DNA of 64,000 nucleotides, taken from an uncultured Bacteroidota bacterium. Its GTDB lineage: Bacteria > Bacteroidota > Bacteroidia > Chitinophagales > Chitinophagaceae. This document shows positions 8,061-17,850 of the stretch, piece by piece. The position numbers and the translations under genes were made by a program. The notes under the pieces are model-generated. The model was given only the letters and a program-made list of their open reading frames with translations. It had not been told where the DNA came from and searched no databases. Within the stretch, counting starts at the first letter, position 1, and every line of letters begins with the position of its first letter. The DNA lies in the NCBI GenBank assembly GCA_903824665.1, contig CAIJXT010000019.1, positions 165,472 through 229,471 on the forward strand. The letters are read 5' to 3'.

Positions 8061-8094
8061 TTGCAACAACAAGTACGTACACACATTACCTTTG
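8061..8094 (+). promoter_or_regulatory. Promoter of the ABC exporter gene
   Basis: A TTG at 8061-8063 is followed after 23 bp by TACCTTTG (8087-8094), a Bacteroidetes -33/-7 promoter pattern. The -7 box ends 6 bp before ATG 8101, so the mRNA is probably leaderless. Confidence 0.6.
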
Positions 8095-8100
8095 CAGCTT

Positions 8101-9897
8101 ATGAAATTATTAATGCAGTACCTGAGCAGGTATAAGCTCATGATCGTATTGGCGGTGGTGCTGGCTGCGATCAACCAGAGTTTTTCGCTGCTGGACCCAC
8201 TGATAGCGGGCAAACTGATGGACCGTTTTGTGAATCACCCACTGACGCACGACAAAGACGGACTGCTGCACAGGGATCTGGGCACGTATATGACGGGCGC
8301 ACTGGGCCTGATAGGCGCACTGATAGGGGTGGCTATGGTGTCGCGCATAGCCAAGAATTTTCAGGATTATGTGGTGAATGTGGTGATACAGAAGTATGGG
8401 GCACGCCTGTATACAGATGGACTGCGTCATGCGCTGCGCCTGCCCTACCAGGAATTTGAAGACCAAAGCAGCGGACAGACGCTGTCTATACTGCAGAAGG
8501 TGCGTACAGACTGTGAAAAATTCATACAGTCGTTCTTCAATGTGCTGCTGCCGACGATCATAGGTATTGTGTTTGTGATCATCTACGCGTTTGCGATGAG
8601 CCCACTGCTGCCGCTGATCTATGTGGGTGGCGCAATAGTGCTGGCACTGCTGACGAATGCGCTGAGCAAGCGGATAAAAACCGTGCAGAAAACGATAGTG
8701 AAGGAAACTAATGCACTGGCGGGAAGTACAACAGAGTCGCTGCGGAATATAGAGCTGGTAAAGAGCCTGGGGCTGACGCAACAGGAGATAAGGAGGCTGA
8801 ACGCGACGACGATAAAAATACTGACGCTGGAACTGAAGAAAGTGCGGAGTATACGCACGATATCGTTCATACAGGGCACTTTTGTAAACCTGCTGCGACA
8901 GGCGATAGTGATGAGCCTGCTGTTCTTTATCTACAAGGGCTCTATAACGCCGGGACAGTACCTGACGTTGATATTCTATTCGTTCTTCATTTTTGGCCCG
9001 ATGCAGGAAATAGGGAATGTAATACTCTCGTACAGGGAAGCGGAAGCATCGCTGAACAATATGCAGGAACTGCTGAAAAAGCCAATGGAGTTCACACCCG
9101 AGCAGCCAGAGGCGATAAATGATATAGCCGAGGTACGTTTTGACCGGGTGACCTTCAAGCACAACAGCTCGTCGAGGCCGGCGCTGGAAGGTATCTCGTT
9201 TGATGTGAAGCTGGGTGAAACGGTGGCCTTTGTAGGGCCATCGGGCAGTGGAAAGACAACATTGGTGAAGTTGCTGGTGGGCTTGTATCACCCTATAAAC
9301 GGGCATATCTACTATAACGGGCATAGCGAGTCGGCGATAGACTATGAAGAGCTGCGCCGCCAGATGGGCCTGGTGACACAAGACCCTCAACTGTTCTCGG
9401 GCACGATAAAGGAAAATCTGCTGTTTGTGAACCCCGGGGCAAGTGAGCACGACATAAACGAAGTGCTGCAGCAAGCAGCCTGCCAGAACCTGCTGTCGAG
9501 GGCTGAAAAGGGACTGGATACGATGATAGGTGAAGGCGGACTGAAGCTATCTGGCGGAGAAAGGCAACGCATATCGATAGCGCGGGCACTGCTGCGGAAG
9601 CCGCGCCTGATGATATTTGACGAGGCAACGTCGGCGCTGGACTCGCTGACGGAAGATGAAATATCGCAAACCATACAGAGCATCACAGCGAAGCGGGAGC
9701 ACATCACTCTGATGATCGCTCACCGGTTGTCGACAATAATGCACGCTGACAGGATATATGTGCTGGAAAAGGGGCATGTGGTAGAGACGGGATCGCACGA
9801 AACGCTGTTGGCAGAAAAAGGACTGTATTACGCGATGTGGCGGCAGCAGATAGGTGAAAGGAAGGAAGTGGTAGCGGCCAGGGGTGCTACGGTATAG
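8101..9897 (+). CDS. ABC transporter, fused permease and ATPase (MsbA-like)
   Basis: 598-aa half-transporter exporter in the inner membrane. The N-terminal ~320 residues hold six membrane helices (from LMIVLAVVLAAINQSFSLL onward). The C-terminal ATPase has Walker A GPSGSGKTT near residue 379, the Q-loop VTQDPQLFSG, signature LSGGERQR near 484, Walker B LMIFDEATSALD near 503, and the H-loop IAHRLST. The length and arrangement fit lipid or multidrug exporters; MsbA (lipid A flippase) is one possibility, but the substrate is not readable. ATG 8101 is preferred over the TTG at 8092 because the promoter box overlaps the latter. Confidence 0.92.
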   Translation: MKLLMQYLSRYKLMIVLAVVLAAINQSFSLLDPLIAGKLMDRFVNHPLTHDKDGLLHRDLGTYMTGALGLIGALIGVAMVSRIAKNFQDYVVNVVIQKYGARLYTDGLRHALRLPYQEFEDQSSGQTLSILQKVRTDCEKFIQSFFNVLLPTIIGIVFVIIYAFAMSPLLPLIYVGGAIVLALLTNALSKRIKTVQKTIVKETNALAGSTTESLRNIELVKSLGLTQQEIRRLNATTIKILTLELKKVRSIRTISFIQGTFVNLLRQAIVMSLLFFIYKGSITPGQYLTLIFYSFFIFGPMQEIGNVILSYREAEASLNNMQELLKKPMEFTPEQPEAINDIAEVRFDRVTFKHNSSSRPALEGISFDVKLGETVAFVGPSGSGKTTLVKLLVGLYHPINGHIYYNGHSESAIDYEELRRQMGLVTQDPQLFSGTIKENLLFVNPGASEHDINEVLQQAACQNLLSRAEKGLDTMIGEGGLKLSGGERQRISIARALLRKPRLMIFDEATSALDSLTEDEISQTIQSITAKREHITLMIAHRLSTIMHADRIYVLEKGHVVETGSHETLLAEKGLYYAMWRQQIGERKEVVAARGATV

Positions 9898-10004
9898 TGA
9901 CTACCCTGCCACACATAAAGAAAGCTATATTATTTAGTTTTGATACTGTGAACATTAGAAAAACCTTTAACACTATTTTCCTAACAATTACCCCTGTTTG
10001 GTGC

Positions 10005-10012
10005 TATTTTTG
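10005..10012 (+). promoter_or_regulatory. -7 promoter element upstream of tamB
   Basis: TATTTTTG, a perfect -7 element. Expected transcription start is near 10018, shortly before the probable tamB coding start. Confidence 0.45.
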
Positions 10013-10072
10013 CGGGTATAGGCTGTAATTGGTAATACCCTGAAACGATTCCTCAAAATATCGGGCTACATA

Positions 10073-13000
10073 GTGGCTGTGATTGTGCTGCTGCTGCTGG
10101 CCGCGGTGGCGCTGGTCAATTACTCGTCGGTACAGACCTACCTGGTACACAAGGCGACAGACATACTGACCGATAAACTGAAAACAAAGGTGGAAGTAGC
10201 CCAGGTGCGCCTGAGCCTGCTGAACAGCCTGGAGGTGCAGGGAGTATATGTGGAAGGGCAGGCAAAAGATACGCTGCTGTATGCCGGAGCGATAAGGGTA
10301 AGGATATCAGACTGGTTCCTGTTTAGCGACAAGCCCGTGATCAGGTATGTGGGACTGAGCAACACTTATGCGCACCTGTACCGCAATGGAGACTCGAAGG
10401 TGTGGAACTACGATTTCATACTGGATGCACTGAGCAGCCCACCGAAGAAAAACAAGAAAAAAAGTCAGCCATTCGAATTTGACCTGGAGAAGGTGGAGCT
10501 GGACCATGTGCGCTTCCATATGGATGACAAATGGATAGGCGAAGATATGGACTATGACTTCGGGTATGTGCTGATAGACACCCGCGACGTAGACTACCGG
10601 AAAAAACAGGTAGACGTAGATGAAATAAATGTGCGGGATGCAGTGATATTTGTAGATGAGTACAAGGGTGGCCGTCCGGCTCACCTGCGCCCGAAACGCG
10701 TGGACACATTCGATGTGACACCTTTCAACCCGGATCACTGGCGGTTCAACATCAGCACACTGGCACTGGAATCGTGTACTTTCCGATTTAAAGGTGATGA
10801 CCGGATACCGGTTGAAGGCCAGTTTGACGAAAGCCACATGGACATCAGCAATATCAACATAGCGCTATCGGGCATCAAAATTGTTGACGATACCATAACC
10901 GGCAACCTGAATAACCTGACGGCCAGGGACCGCTGCGGGATTGAGATCAAAAAAATGAAGAGCCGCGTGTCGGTTTCGCCAATCGCATCGGTATGCAAGG
11001 ATCTGTATCTGGAAACCAACAACAGTGTATTGAAAGACTATTACGCGATGCACTACAAACACTTCCCTGACTTTAATGACTACATAGCGAAGGTGGAAAT
11101 GGTGGCCGATATGAAAGACGCTCATGTAGACAAACGGGATGTAATGTACTTTGCGCCTGAGCTGGACATACTGCCTGACATGCGACTGACCATAAACGGC
11201 AAGGGCAAGGGCACAGTAGACAATCTGAAGGCAAACAACCTGCGTATATCGGACGGGAACATAGCGATGAAGGGGGATATCACGATGAAAGGTCTGCCTT
11301 ACATCTACAACACCTATATCACATTTACCGACGGAGAGATACTGGCGACAGGCAAGGGTATAATGCACTATGCACCGGCGCTGAAGGGCAACTCAACAAT
11401 AGCTGCTGACAGCATTACTTACGCTTTTTTCAGCGGCAGCTACAAAGGATTCATTGAGAACTTCAGACTGAGCGGCACCTTCAAGTCGAACATGGGTGCA
11501 ATAGCAACAGACCTGCGGATGTACCTGCCCAACTTCAATGGTGACTCGTCGATGTATGCAGGTACCCTGACAGCGAACAAACTACAACTGGGTAAACTCT
11601 TCAGGCAGCCGATACTGGGTGATATAACGCTGAATGAAGTGGTATCGGGCAACTCCTTCAACCCGGATAATATGCGGCTGCATATAGATGGTGTGATCAA
11701 TGATTTTATGGTGAATGATTACCGATACCATAACATTACTACCCATGGTACGCTTGCCAAAAAACAGTTTGACGGCAAGCTGCAGGTAGATGATACGAGC
11801 CTTGCACTGGCATTTGACGGCAGCCTGAACTATGCTGAAAAACAAATACGGATCAATGCGAAAGCACAGTTGCTGAGAGGAAACTTCAAGGCGATGAACC
11901 TGACGCCGGACAATGTAACTGCAGCGGCAGACTTTGACCTGAACTGGACGGGCAGCAGCATAGATAATTTCACCGGGTATGCCAAGCTATTCAACATTGA
12001 TCTGAAACGAAATAACCGGCAGCTGGCACTGGACTCTGTGTATGTGCAGTCGTCGGGAGACAGTGGCAACCGGAAACTGAATATACAGAGTGATGCACTG
12101 AGCGCAGATATAAATGGCAACTACCAGCTGAGCAATCTGCCCGCATCGGTGCAATACTATCTGTCGAGGTACATACCTAACTACATAAAAGCGCCGGATA
12201 AATATGCACCGGACCAGGACATCAACTTCAGGATCACGACGACTGCTGTGGACAGTATTTTTGCGGTAACAATTCCTTTGTTGCGTGGATTTGACAGCTC
12301 TGTTATTACAGGATCGCTGAACACTAATGCAAAGAAGCTGACGCTGAGTGCAACCACCCCTTATGGTGCTATCGGCAATGTATATCTCAGGCATGTGTCG
12401 GTATCGGGGGTTGGCGATTTCAATGCCCTGGCACTCAGTACAACTGTTGGCAATATAGCTATAGGTGATAGCCTGCTAAATGGCGAACTGAGCCTGACCA
12501 CCACAGTGGGTAATGACTCCATCAACTTCACGCTGGCGACGATATCGCCGGACAGGGAAAGCTCGCTGTCTCTCAATGGGCGAATAGTGGCATTCAGCGA
12601 CTCGTTGCAGCTGAGAGTCTTCCCGTCGCAGTTTTTCATGAATAAAGCCAGGTGGGATATAGCTGGTGGCAGCAACATTGTATACAGTGCCAAATACCTG
12701 TCGGTGAGTGGTGTATCGTTGTCGTCGGGACTGCAAAGAATAACGGCCTCGACAAACAATGCAAACGGCGGGCAGCTGATTGTGAATGCAGCGCAAATAG
12801 ATATGTCGCAGCTGGGCAATGTAGCGGCATTCTCGGGTTACAAACCTGACGGGCGAATAAATGGCACGGTGAGTGTTTCAGATATATTCAACCATTTGAT
12901 GGTGAATGCTAACCTGATAGCCACCAACGTAAAGCTGGGTGCAGATACGGTGGGGACAATAAAAGTATCGGGATCGTATGACGGAGACAGACGGATGCTG

Positions 13001-14830
13001 CATGTAGACCCGCAAACAGGGATATACCGGGATAATTCGTCGGTGATAGCGTCGGGCAATGTATCTTTTGACACAGGTGCAGCGAGAAAGCTGGATGGAT
13101 CGATAAAATTCTATAATGCGCGGCTGGCATGGGCAGGGCCGTTTCTGACCGGAATCATGAGCAGGCTGTCGGGCAATATCAACGGCAGCGTGGAAGTTTG
13201 GGGATCGGACGAAAAACCAGTGATTGACGGCAAACTGTCGCTTACGGATGGCAAGTTACGGCTGGACTACATGGGGTGTAACTACTCGATACCCACAGCA
13301 ACCATTGCCGTAAATAACAAGAGAATATCGCTGGGGCAAGTGCAGGTATTTGACAGCTACAACAATACAGCAACGCTGTCGGGTTACTTTTCTCACGACC
13401 TCTTTGACAATATGCGGATGCGGCTAAAAATTACCACGCCGAAATTTGAGGTAATGAACCTTTCGAGAACGGACAATGATCTGTTTTACGGGAAGATGAT
13501 AGCTAGCATGGACTCGTTTACAATAAGAGGGCCATTTGACAACATCAGGCTGAACCTGTACAAGGGTGCACCTGCGGCAAAATCTACCCTATACATCCCG
13601 GCCAGCAGCGGTGGGTACGTAGGTGGCTATTCGTATGTGTCGTTTAAAACCTATGGAACCGATCAGGACAAAACTGTACGAAAAAGAAAAGACAGGATTT
13701 CGATCAATCTGGATGCCAACCTCAATACGCTAGCGGAGATACACATCATACTGGACCCCGCAACAGAAGATGAGATAGTGGCGACAGGAAACGGCAACAT
13801 ACAGCTGGATATGCCACCGGATAACGATATGCGCATGACGGGATTGTACACGATCTATAACGGAACCTATACACTTACCTTTCAGCAACTGGCGATACAC
13901 CGGCAATTCAGGCTGAATTCGGGCAGTACCATCAGCTTTAATGGACCGTTTTCTGAAACAGAGCTGGCGGTGGATGCGGTATACTCTGTGCAGGCCCGCC
14001 TGTATGATGTACTCAATGACAATGACAAGGCAACCATACGCGACAACAAGGCAGAGCTGACGGATGCGCAGACACCACAATGGGTGAATGTGCTGCTGCA
14101 TATGAACGGGCCGATATACAATTCGCGGCTCACCTTTGACCTGGACCTGGAGAATAAACACTCGCAGGGCTCTGTGGCCTACAGGAAGCTGCAACTGATC
14201 AATAATGATGACCGGCAAAAATTTGACCAGGTGGCATCACTGCTGCTTGTGGGGTCTTTTATACCGGCTGAGGGTGCATTTGGCGCAACTGCAGTGTCGG
14301 GCGCGATCAATAATGTGAGTCAGATCATATCGAGCACCGCATCGACGGGGCTTACCAATATTGTGAACAAGATAATAGGCGACAGGAAGCTGAATGTGGC
14401 TGTGAAATATACCAACTACAATTATAATGACCAGGCGACTGTGGGTATTGTGAACCGCAACCAACTGAAACTGGGTGTGACGAAAAACTACCTCAATGAC
14501 AGGTTGCTGGTATCTATCGGCAGCACATCGGACTGGGGTAAGCCGGCCAACACTACTGCTGCAAGTAACTTTAATATTGCGGGCGACTTCAGGCTACAAT
14601 ATCTGCTATCAGAGAAAAGCGGATTGCGGTTGAATGCGTTTCAGACATCGGACTACGATATAACCAGAGATAACAACATTCAAAGGCGCGGCGTAGGTAT
14701 AGGCTGGCGGAAATCGTTTGACAATCTTAATGACTTCTTTAGGGGCAACAAGTATGCGCGGAAGCTGGAAGAGCAGCGGCGCAATGAAGAACTGGACGCA
14801 ACTGATACGTCGGGGCGGGTGGGCGAATAG
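10073..14830 (+). CDS. tamB: TamB-like translocation and assembly module protein
   Basis: A protein of about 1585 aa spanning the periplasm, anchored by one N-terminal membrane helix (AVIVLLLLAAVALVNY). The long middle is made of beta-rich AsmA/TamB-like repeats, and the C-terminal ~450 residues match the TamB (DUF490) domain (for example GNIQLDMPPDNDMRMTGLYT, SFNGPFSETELAVDAVYSVQ). TamB-type proteins help insert outer-membrane proteins or carry lipids between membranes. The first standard start is GTG 10073, but the open frame extends upstream to a stop at 10019 and reads NTLKRFLKISGYIV. That is the positively charged flank expected before such an anchor, so the true start is probably a non-ATG codon at 10028-10040. 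Large bridge proteins like this usually lack enzymatic sites, and none is seen. Confidence 0.88.
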   Translation: MAVIVLLLLAAVALVNYSSVQTYLVHKATDILTDKLKTKVEVAQVRLSLLNSLEVQGVYVEGQAKDTLLYAGAIRVRISDWFLFSDKPVIRYVGLSNTYAHLYRNGDSKVWNYDFILDALSSPPKKNKKKSQPFEFDLEKVELDHVRFHMDDKWIGEDMDYDFGYVLIDTRDVDYRKKQVDVDEINVRDAVIFVDEYKGGRPAHLRPKRVDTFDVTPFNPDHWRFNISTLALESCTFRFKGDDRIPVEGQFDESHMDISNINIALSGIKIVDDTITGNLNNLTARDRCGIEIKKMKSRVSVSPIASVCKDLYLETNNSVLKDYYAMHYKHFPDFNDYIAKVEMVADMKDAHVDKRDVMYFAPELDILPDMRLTINGKGKGTVDNLKANNLRISDGNIAMKGDITMKGLPYIYNTYITFTDGEILATGKGIMHYAPALKGNSTIAADSITYAFFSGSYKGFIENFRLSGTFKSNMGAIATDLRMYLPNFNGDSSMYAGTLTANKLQLGKLFRQPILGDITLNEVVSGNSFNPDNMRLHIDGVINDFMVNDYRYHNITTHGTLAKKQFDGKLQVDDTSLALAFDGSLNYAEKQIRINAKAQLLRGNFKAMNLTPDNVTAAADFDLNWTGSSIDNFTGYAKLFNIDLKRNNRQLALDSVYVQSSGDSGNRKLNIQSDALSADINGNYQLSNLPASVQYYLSRYIPNYIKAPDKYAPDQDINFRITTTAVDSIFAVTIPLLRGFDSSVITGSLNTNAKKLTLSATTPYGAIGNVYLRHVSVSGVGDFNALALSTTVGNIAIGDSLLNGELSLTTTVGNDSINFTLATISPDRESSLSLNGRIVAFSDSLQLRVFPSQFFMNKARWDIAGGSNIVYSAKYLSVSGVSLSSGLQRITASTNNANGGQLIVNAAQIDMSQLGNVAAFSGYKPDGRINGTVSVSDIFNHLMVNANLIATNVKLGADTVGTIKVSGSYDGDRRMLHVDPQTGIYRDNSSVIASGNVSFDTGAARKLDGSIKFYNARLAWAGPFLTGIMSRLSGNINGSVEVWGSDEKPVIDGKLSLTDGKLRLDYMGCNYSIPTATIAVNNKRISLGQVQVFDSYNNTATLSGYFSHDLFDNMRMRLKITTPKFEVMNLSRTDNDLFYGKMIASMDSFTIRGPFDNIRLNLYKGAPAAKSTLYIPASSGGYVGGYSYVSFKTYGTDQDKTVRKRKDRISINLDANLNTLAEIHIILDPATEDEIVATGNGNIQLDMPPDNDMRMTGLYTIYNGTYTLTFQQLAIHRQFRLNSGSTISFNGPFSETELAVDAVYSVQARLYDVLNDNDKATIRDNKAELTDAQTPQWVNVLLHMNGPIYNSRLTFDLDLENKHSQGSVAYRKLQLINNDDRQKFDQVASLLLVGSFIPAEGAFGATAVSGAINNVSQIISSTASTGLTNIVNKIIGDRKLNVAVKYTNYNYNDQATVGIVNRNQLKLGVTKNYLNDRLLVSIGSTSDWGKPANTTAASNFNIAGDFRLQYLLSEKSGLRLNAFQTSDYDITRDNNIQRRGVGIGWRKSFDNLNDFFRGNKYARKLEEQRRNEELDATDTSGRVGE

Positions 14831-14863
14831 GCCTAAGCAGACAAAGCAGGAAGCGGAAGGGCG

Positions 14864-15715
14864 TTACAGCTGTTTCTTATAAAATGCTACCAGGCCTTCC
14901 ATCGGGCTCTTTTCTACCTTACCGAGCTCCAGCTCGTACTGATTGCAGAGATTAGCAATAACATCGCGGAAAGCATGTGCAATAGAACCTGTGAAAAACA
15001 GCGGCAGGTTCCAGCTCTGGCGGTATTTGAGAATGATATTGTGAAAGAAATCGTTGATACAATCTTCGATAATATTCTCTGCCATGTAATGCCCGCGCAT
15101 ATCAACCAGCATTGGTGCAAAAGATGCGAGGTAGCGGTTGGGGAACGGATCGCTGTAGAGCTTGCTGATGATGGCATTGATATCGTTGCCGTACCGCATT
15201 TCGAATCCGGTCTTCAACTCGGCATCGAACGTGCCATATGCGTAATACTGCAGTATGCGACGACCCATATAATTACCGCTGCCTTCATCGCCTGCAAGAT
15301 AACCAAGGGACGGCTTCTGCTCGCTGATCTTTTTGCCATTGTAATAACCCGACGAACTACCTGTGCCAAGGATGCAAACAATGCCCTTTTTATCGCCACA
15401 CAGCGCCTGAGCGGCAGCCAGCAGATCGCTATGTACTTTGACTTTTGCAACGCCGAAATGTGCCTTTAGGGCAGCAGCAACAATGGACTGTTTCTCGGCT
15501 GATGATGCTCCGGCGCCATAGTAGGCAATGGAGTCGGGCACATGCTTTTTGGCATCCCATGGCAACTCGGCTTGCAGCATGGCAGCAATATCTTCGCGAG
15601 ACTGCAAAAAGGGGTTGATTCCCTGTGTCTTAAAATAAACAGGTTTGGTACGTGGCCTGAGCAGGCACCAATCGGTTTTTGTAGATCCGCTTTCTGCTAT
15701 CAGGTAAGACGCCAT
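14864..15715 (-). CDS. BadF/BadG/BcrA/BcrD-family ATPase (N-acetylglucosamine kinase-like)
   Basis: 283-aa ASKHA-fold kinase. Phosphate-1 motif near the start (AESGSTKTDWCL), phosphate-2 motif CILGTGSSSGYYNG, followed by SLGYLAGDEGSGNYMGRRIL and the adenosine-side motif LFFTGSIAHAF. This set is typical of N-acetylglucosamine kinase-like members found across Bacteroidetes, which likely phosphorylate amino sugars recovered from cell wall or chitin. It stands between tamB and the LpxR-like gene on the opposite strand, so no operon helps define its substrate. Confidence 0.85.
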   Translation of the reverse strand: MASYLIAESGSTKTDWCLLRPRTKPVYFKTQGINPFLQSREDIAAMLQAELPWDAKKHVPDSIAYYGAGASSAEKQSIVAAALKAHFGVAKVKVHSDLLAAAQALCGDKKGIVCILGTGSSSGYYNGKKISEQKPSLGYLAGDEGSGNYMGRRILQYYAYGTFDAELKTGFEMRYGNDINAIISKLYSDPFPNRYLASFAPMLVDMRGHYMAENIIEDCINDFFHNIILKYRQSWNLPLFFTGSIAHAFRDVIANLCNQYELELGKVEKSPMEGLVAFYKKQL

Positions 15716-15889
15716 AGAATTGTATTATTATACAAATATGCAATTATTGTCAGGATATTCCTAAGCATTTTTTGCTTGTTTAAGGAATTACAGCAAACTA
15801 CTAAAAATGGCTTTTATTCTGCCGACCTTTGGTTGCTGCTGTGTACCCATTGGACTGGCAAAAGAACCATTATAGCATTCCCGACGTAT

Positions 15890-16867
15890 ATGTTCAGCAT
15901 GGCCATCAAACTCATTTTAATCATAGCGATAACCCTCGGATTGGAGGGAAGGTTAGCAGCACAGGCAATAGCCACAACGGGCACCTATAAAACCATAAAC
16001 AGCAGCAGCTATTTCAGGCTCAGTTATGAGAATGACTTCTTTGCCGCGATAGATGAATACTATACGCAGGGAATAGATGCAGAACTGGTGCTGCCACAAT
16101 TTGATGGAAAAATGACCCGGGCCGTGCTTTTGCGCCCGAATTACGGAATTGCGCAGTACGGAATAGGTATACAGCACAATGGTTATACCCCATCGAGCAT
16201 CAGCAGTGAAGACATACTGTACAATGACCATCCGTTTGCGGGGGTATTGGTGCTGAAGACGTTTGTAAATGTTACAGATAGCCAAAAAAAGCAGCGATTT
16301 TCATCTTCTTTTTATGCGGGCATTATAGGTGAGGCAGCCGGTGCCAAAGAAATGCAGGTGTCGATACACCGGGCATTAAATAATATTATGCCCAGAGGGT
16401 GGCAACACCAGGTACGTAATGATCCTGCGATCAACTATCAGGTAACTTACGAAAAACAATTGCTGGGTTATGGCAAATACTTCTGTCTGAGTGCTGATGG
16501 TATGGCCAATGTCGGTACGATAAATACGAGTGGAGCCGTGGGCAGTACCCTGATGACAGGTTATTTTACGTCGCCATACAATAGTGCGGGCATACTGAGG
16601 GATAATTTTTCTACATATGTATATGTAAGGCCGCAAGTGTATGCCGTAGGGTATGATGCTACATTGCAGGGGGGACTGTTTAACGATGCTACTCCTTACA
16701 GACTGGGAACGGAAAATGTTAGCCGGTTTGTGCTACGGAACCGGATAGGAGTAGTGCTGGCCTACAGAGGCTTGAATCTGGAGTATTTTGCAGCGATGAG
16801 TACCCGCGAATTTGGTACCGGAAAGCCTCACCGACATGGTGGCGTGCAGTTGGCGGTCGGGTTTTGA
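15890..16867 (+). CDS. LpxR family (DUF2219) outer-membrane protein
   Basis: About 325 aa, with a signal peptide (MAIKLILIIAITLGLEGRLAAQA) and a beta-barrel-like body. The family mark is at the mature N-terminus: RLSYENDFFAAIDEYYTQGI, and the protein ends in LAVGF with a terminal Phe, as outer-membrane proteins do. LpxR removes the 3'-acyloxyacyl chain of lipid A in some Gram-negatives; whether this member does so is inference. The open frame runs much further upstream, but it then overlaps the opposite gene and has no signal peptide, so ATG 15890 (or 15899) is chosen. Confidence 0.8.
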   Translation: MFSMAIKLILIIAITLGLEGRLAAQAIATTGTYKTINSSSYFRLSYENDFFAAIDEYYTQGIDAELVLPQFDGKMTRAVLLRPNYGIAQYGIGIQHNGYTPSSISSEDILYNDHPFAGVLVLKTFVNVTDSQKKQRFSSSFYAGIIGEAAGAKEMQVSIHRALNNIMPRGWQHQVRNDPAINYQVTYEKQLLGYGKYFCLSADGMANVGTINTSGAVGSTLMTGYFTSPYNSAGILRDNFSTYVYVRPQVYAVGYDATLQGGLFNDATPYRLGTENVSRFVLRNRIGVVLAYRGLNLEYFAAMSTREFGTGKPHRHGGVQLAVGF

Positions 16868-17268
16868 ACAACCGGCAATAAGCCCGGCAGCTATTAAACA
16901 GCACTAATACAAATACGAAATAAATATTTTTGTAACCCAACCCAAGAACCCGCGGCCGTTTTACGTCTATATATGTGAGTGGTTAGTTTCATAAAGTAAA
17001 AAGGCGCCTTTTTCAATTGACTCCCACGAAAAAAACGAATAGTATGCGTACCTGTAAACCTGATTCATTAAAAAAACCTGAGTAACTGAACCTATGATCA
17101 AATAACCTATAAACCTAACCTTATCAGCCCTTATAAACACTATCAATTCTTATAAGGCAAAAACTGTGCAATGGCCGGGAAGCCAGCAAGGGTGTGAGGA
17201 AACACCAAAAAACCGAGACTTTTATGACCAAAATGTTGTAATTTACTATTATCAAACAGTTCCCCCTT
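16868..17268. other. 400-bp gap with two palindromes before the ECF sigma gene
   Basis: No gene is supported. It contains the 16-bp perfect palindrome AAAAAGGCGCCTTTTT (16998-17013), which could end the LpxR-like transcript, and an inverted repeat CCTTATAA-N13-TTATAAGG (17129-17157) about 110 bp before the sigma factor start that could be an operator. No perfect -7 promoter box was found here. Confidence 0.45.
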
Positions 17269-17850
17269 ATGCCCGCATATTCTGAAGAGGAAATAATAGC
17301 AGGGTGCCGGAAGAAAAACCGGGCAATACAGGAGCATCTTTACAAAGCGTATTACAGTACGTTTCTTAAGGTTTGCGCCCGTTATGCTAAGGATATGCAG
17401 GATGCTGAACAATTGCTCAATGACGGGTTTCTCAAAGTGTTCACGCAGATAGATAATTTTAAAAATACCGGTTCTTTCGAAGGATGGATGCGCAGGATTG
17501 TGATCAACACCTGCCTGGACTATCTGCGCAGTACTGCATTGAAGGAGGAAATGGCGATGCACATGCGCGCGATTCCTGCGGAGGAAAGTACGTTGTCTGT
17601 AACCAATCTGGGTATGGACCGCGTCGAATTTAAAGATATGGTAAGGCTGATACAATCGCTGCCAGCTATGACACGTACGGTATTTAACCTGTTTGTGTTT
17701 GACGGATTTAACCATAAAGAAATAAGCGGGCAGCTGGATATCAGCGAAGGCACCTCGCACTGGCATTTGCACCAGGCAAGGAACCAACTGCAGAAGAAAA
17801 TAATAAAAAGTGAACAAAATAATATAACGTATGAAGCCAAGAGAATTTGA
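17269..17850 (+). CDS. ECF-type RNA polymerase sigma factor
   Basis: 193-aa sigma-70 family factor with only regions 2 and 4. Region 2 is about residues 20-90 (EHLYKAYYSTFLKVCARYA, DAEQLLNDGFLKVFTQIDNFKNTGSFEGWMRRIVINTCLDYLR). Region 4 is about 125-180 (LIQSLPAMTRTVFNLFVFDGFNHKEISGQL, SEGTSHWHLHQARNQL), typical of the large Bacteroidetes ECF group. Its last 20 bp overlap the start of the next gene, which carries an anti-sigma-like N-terminus, so the two should act as a pair. The ATG at 17269 is the natural start. Confidence 0.92.
   Translation: MPAYSEEEIIAGCRKKNRAIQEHLYKAYYSTFLKVCARYAKDMQDAEQLLNDGFLKVFTQIDNFKNTGSFEGWMRRIVINTCLDYLRSTALKEEMAMHMRAIPAEESTLSVTNLGMDRVEFKDMVRLIQSLPAMTRTVFNLFVFDGFNHKEISGQLDISEGTSHWHLHQARNQLQKKIIKSEQNNITYEAKRI

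Noticed and set aside
8110-9474. A 454-residue open frame on the minus strand
   Set aside because: It is antisense to the ABC exporter, with a His/Gln/Tyr-rich composition and no family pattern.
15542-15889. Longer N-terminus for the LpxR-like protein
   Set aside because: It overlaps the opposite BadF gene and would bury the signal peptide inside the chain.
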